In this document: one piece after another, positions 5,213 to 5,844 of the stretch
Layout: each line of letters starts with the position of its first letter
Numbering within the stretch: position 1 is the stretch's first letter
Source of the DNA: an uncultured Oscillibacter sp.
Lineage (GTDB): Bacteria; Bacillota; Clostridia; Oscillospirales; Oscillospiraceae
Assembly (NCBI RefSeq): GCF_910587525.1
Contig: NZ_CAJULS010000139.1
Span: 1-5,844, forward strand
DNA length: 5,844 nt
Reading direction: 5' to 3'
Translations under genes and position numbers: made by a program
Notes under the pieces: model-generated
The model's input: the letters and a program-made list of their open reading frames with translations, nothing else
Told to the model about the DNA's origin: nothing
The model's database searches: none

Positions 5213-5844
5213 TTATTTCTTCTTAGGAAGTTCAAAACCAGGGTTCTGCACAATCTCCGTAACCCGAACGCCAAAATTGTCATCGATCACCACCACATCG
5301 CCCCGGGCAATGCACTTGCCATTGACGAACAGGTCCACTTGGTCACCGGCCAGCTTATCCAGCACTACCAAAGAGCCCTTAGAGAAAGCCAGAATCTCCT
5401 GTACCTTCCGCTGGGTGCGGCCAATCTCCACCGACACCTGCAGGGGCACCTCCATAATGAGATCCAGATTCTGGGCCTGTTCCTTGCCCAGGACCTCCTC
5501 CACGTCCATCTCCTTCATGGCAACAGGCTTGGTAGCGATGATCTTCGGTTCCGGCTTCTGCTGTGCGGCGGCCTGGACGGGGGCATTGTTGGCCATGGCC
5601 GTTGTCATGGCGGTCATCATAGCTGCCATCATACTCCCCAGATCCGCCGCTGTCGCAGGCTGAGCGCCCGGAGCAGGCTGGGCTGCGGGGGCCGGCTGGG
5701 GCGCAGGCTGGGGAGGCGGCGCAGGCTGAGGAGCGGGAGCCGGGGCGGGCGCAGGCGTGGCGGTTCCGCCGCCTGCCATCATCCGCTCAATCTCCTCCTG
5801 ACTCATCATCCGGCTGCTGCCGCCGGAGGGCTCCTCCGCGGGGG
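5213..5844 (-). CDS. fliY: Flagellar motor switch protein FliY/FliN, C-terminal part (5' end outside window)
   Basis: This is a C-ring switch component that transmits CheY-P binding and torque switching at the cytoplasmic base of the flagellum. Residues are numbered from the ATG at 5809. Residues 3-15 (SQEEIERMMAGGG) resemble the SQDEIDALL-type motif of FliM and FliY. A Pro/Ala/Gln linker covers 19-51 and a Met-rich segment 60-72. A SpoA/FliN domain at about 115-187 contains VPLQVSVEIGRT, LDKLAGDQVDLFVNG and VVVIDDNFGVRVTEI, which is diagnostic. The protein ends in KKK and a TAA. The frame stays open upstream of 5809 to the window edge, and no Shine-Dalgarno lies at a proper distance from 5809 (a GGAGGAG is about 21 bases away). 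I therefore infer a longer protein whose start, perhaps with a CheC-like phosphatase domain as in Bacillus FliY, is outside. A short FliN-type protein starting at 5809 remains possible. The SpoA identity is very sure; FliY versus FliN is not. Confidence 0.88.
   Translation of the reverse strand, partial: PAEEPSGGSSRMMSQEEIERMMAGGGTATPAPAPAPAPQPAPPPQPAPQPAPAAQPAPGAQPATAADLGSMMAAMMTAMTTAMANNAPVQAAAQQKPEPKIIATKPVAMKEMDVEEVLGKEQAQNLDLIMEVPLQVSVEIGRTQRKVQEILAFSKGSLVVLDKLAGDQVDLFVNGKCIARGDVVVIDDNFGVRVTEIVQNPGFELPKKK
5657..5755 (-). repeat. Pro/Ala/Gln low-complexity linker within FliY
   Basis: This is an in-frame run of about 33 codons made almost only of Pro, Ala and Gln (PAPAP, then PQPAP and AQPAP units). 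It appears on the plus strand as recurring GCAGGCTG/GGGGCGG-like units. It probably forms an extended flexible tether between the N-terminal motif and the SpoA domain. Such tracts are prone to length variation. Confidence 0.8.

Noticed and set aside
1..5844. A novel or accessory system (defence, mobile element, biosynthetic cluster)
   Set aside because: All of the coding sequence is explained by a canonical, syntenic flagellar/chemotaxis gene set. No foreign genes, terminal repeats, integrase or arrays are visible.

Overview
The window is an internal segment of a flagellar/chemotaxis operon, with every gene on the minus strand. Read in the direction of transcription (from base 5844 down to base 1) the order is fliY/fliN (5' end outside the window), cheY, fliO, fliP, fliQ, fliR, flhB, flhA (3' end outside the window). 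This order, with cheY between the switch gene and fliO, is that of the large fla/che operon of Bacillus and many Clostridia. The CheY sequence is strikingly like the Bacillus type (the DDAAFMR, MDITMP, MCSAMGQ and AKDFIVKPF segments).

The host is probably a motile Firmicute. The DNA is GC-rich, the Shine-Dalgarno sequences are strong (GGGAGGT, GGAGGTGA, AAGGGGGG) and three of the genes start with TTG or GTG. A GC-rich gut clostridial lineage (Oscillospiraceae-like) would fit, but that placement is an inference and no search was possible.

Layout: 5844-5213 is the C-terminal part of a FliY/FliN switch protein, with a SQEEIERMM motif, a Pro/Ala linker, a Met-rich segment and a SpoA domain. 5145-4777 is CheY, which when phosphorylated acts on the switch complex. 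4771-4373 (fliO), 4367-3693 (fliP), 3651-3391 (fliQ), 3377-2613 (fliR), 2566-1499 (flhB) and 1413-1 (flhA) encode the membrane part of the flagellar type III export apparatus. FliP, FliQ and FliR form the export pore, FliO helps assemble FliP, FlhB is the autocleaving substrate-specificity switch and FlhA is the export gate driven by proton motive force. Spacing is tight (5 to 85 bases), as expected of one polycistronic message. No clear promoter or rho-independent terminator was found inside the window.

No stretch over 300 bases lacks a gene. No RNA gene, mobile element, CRISPR array or foreign-looking gene is visible. Nothing here supports a previously undescribed system. The points worth a second look concern start codons, the FliY linker, small hairpins and the fliY-cheY and flhB-flhA gaps.
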